Assembly: GCF_903643065.1 (NCBI RefSeq)
Contig: NZ_CAHJWX010000113.1
Coordinates: 1-6,420, forward strand
Length of the DNA: 6,420 bases
Direction: 5' to 3'
Source of the DNA: Sphingomonas bacterium
GTDB lineage: Bacteria > Pseudomonadota > Alphaproteobacteria > Sphingomonadales > Sphingomonadaceae
Shown: piece by piece, positions 6,198-6,420 of the stretch
How the letters are laid out: each line of letters opens with the position of its first letter
How positions within the stretch are numbered: position 1 is the first letter of the stretch
Made by a program: the position numbers and the translations under genes
Notes under the pieces: model-generated
Databases searched by the model: none
Seen by the model: only the letters and a program-made list of their open reading frames with translations
What the model was told of the DNA's origin: nothing

Positions 6198-6299
6198 TGT
6201 AAACGAATGGGCAGCGCCTTGCTTGATGTGAGTTGAGCGCCACCGCAACGTCGCACTTTGGTCAGCATCGCGGTGCACTGCTCGACGAACGGAACGATG

Positions 6300-6310
6300 G
6301 TGACAGTCAC
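6300..6310. promoter_or_regulatory. Perfect palindrome, candidate operator
   Basis: GTGACAGTCAC is an exact 5-bp inverted repeat around one base, in the non-coding stretch upstream of the minus-strand gene run. GAAC (6292-6295) and GTTC (6311-6314) flank it as a second, uneven pair. It could be a repressor site for the hydrolase-MRJP gene. No clear -35/-10 pair could be assigned on the minus strand; the stretch 6189-6346 otherwise shows no gene. Confidence 0.35.
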
Positions 6311-6346
6311 GTTCTTGACATTCGGAGCCGTGCGTTCCCTCGCCTA

Positions 6347-6420
6347 GGGTCAGGACCCATTGATGTGAGTGCCGCGATCTGATTCAGGCTCCGTGAGGAG
6401 ACCCCCGGATGAGCGACCTG
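6347..6420 (+). mobile_element. Left end of an IS5-family insertion sequence (partial)
   Basis: The sequence changes at CTAG (6344-6347) into GGGTC-AG-GACCC (6347-6358), followed by a short leader and a strongly signalled start encoding M-S-D-L. IS5-family elements of the IS870/IS6501 kind insert at CTAG, duplicate TA, and have a transposase that begins with this same tetrapeptide in many alphaproteobacterial copies as I recall them. The right end is beyond the window, so neither the element's length nor its inverted repeats can be checked. It might instead be an ordinary divergent gene. Confidence 0.5.
6409..6420 (+). CDS. Start of a divergent gene, probable IS5-family transposase (partial)
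   Basis: Only four codons (M-S-D-L) lie in the window. The start is well supported by GAGGAGA at 6395-6401, 7 bases before the ATG. The tetrapeptide matches the usual opening of IS5-family transposases and agrees with the CTAG boundary upstream, but four residues cannot prove the family. Confidence 0.5.

Noticed and set aside
6291..6313. GGAAC...CGTT as an EcfG-type general-stress promoter
   Set aside because: The spacer is 14 bases where that promoter class needs about 16-17, and the bases are better explained by the palindrome.
6315..6350. TTGACA at 6315-6320 with TAGGGT at 6345-6350 as a plus-strand sigma70 promoter
   Set aside because: The spacing is 24 bases, well above the usual 16-18, and TAGGGT coincides with the proposed element boundary.

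Overview
This window is high-GC DNA with short intergenic gaps and strong G/C preference at third codon positions. The proteins resemble those of Alphaproteobacteria, most likely a sphingomonad. That placement rests on family resemblance and was not tested by a search.

Left part (1 to about 1658, plus strand): a compact run of four genes. These are a small one-helix membrane protein, a DUF1622 membrane protein, an 80-residue hypothetical protein and a HAD-superfamily hydrolase of the type II haloacid dehalogenase kind. The genes overlap or sit within a few bases of each other, so they are probably cotranscribed and in part translationally coupled.

Middle and right part (1674 to 6188, minus strand, converging on the left run): five genes read leftwards. 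In transcription order they are: (1) a single open frame joining an epoxide-hydrolase-like alpha/beta hydrolase to a major-royal-jelly-protein (MRJP, L-dopachrome tautomerase-related) beta-propeller domain, with a signal peptide stranded at the junction; (2) a 188-residue catalase-family protein that seems to lack the middle of its fold; (3) a LysE/ArgO-type amino-acid exporter; (4) a small membrane protein starting with TTG behind a near-perfect Shine-Dalgarno sequence; and (5) a lactonase-like metallo-beta-lactamase-fold hydrolase whose start overlaps the stop of gene 4. Gaps are 23, 59 and 48 bases, then an overlap. One or two operons are plausible. Enzymes acting on epoxides, peroxides and lactones suggest detoxification or small-molecule turnover, but that theme is inference.

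Right edge (about 6347 to 6420): the sequence looks like the left end of an IS5-family insertion sequence placed at a CTAG site, with the first four codons of its transposase after a strong ribosome-binding site. The element would lie just upstream of the minus-strand gene run.

No RNA genes, CRISPR arrays or complete mobile elements were seen. The most unusual features are the hydrolase-MRJP fusion with its internal start signal and the internally deleted catalase. I saw no convincing new multi-gene system.
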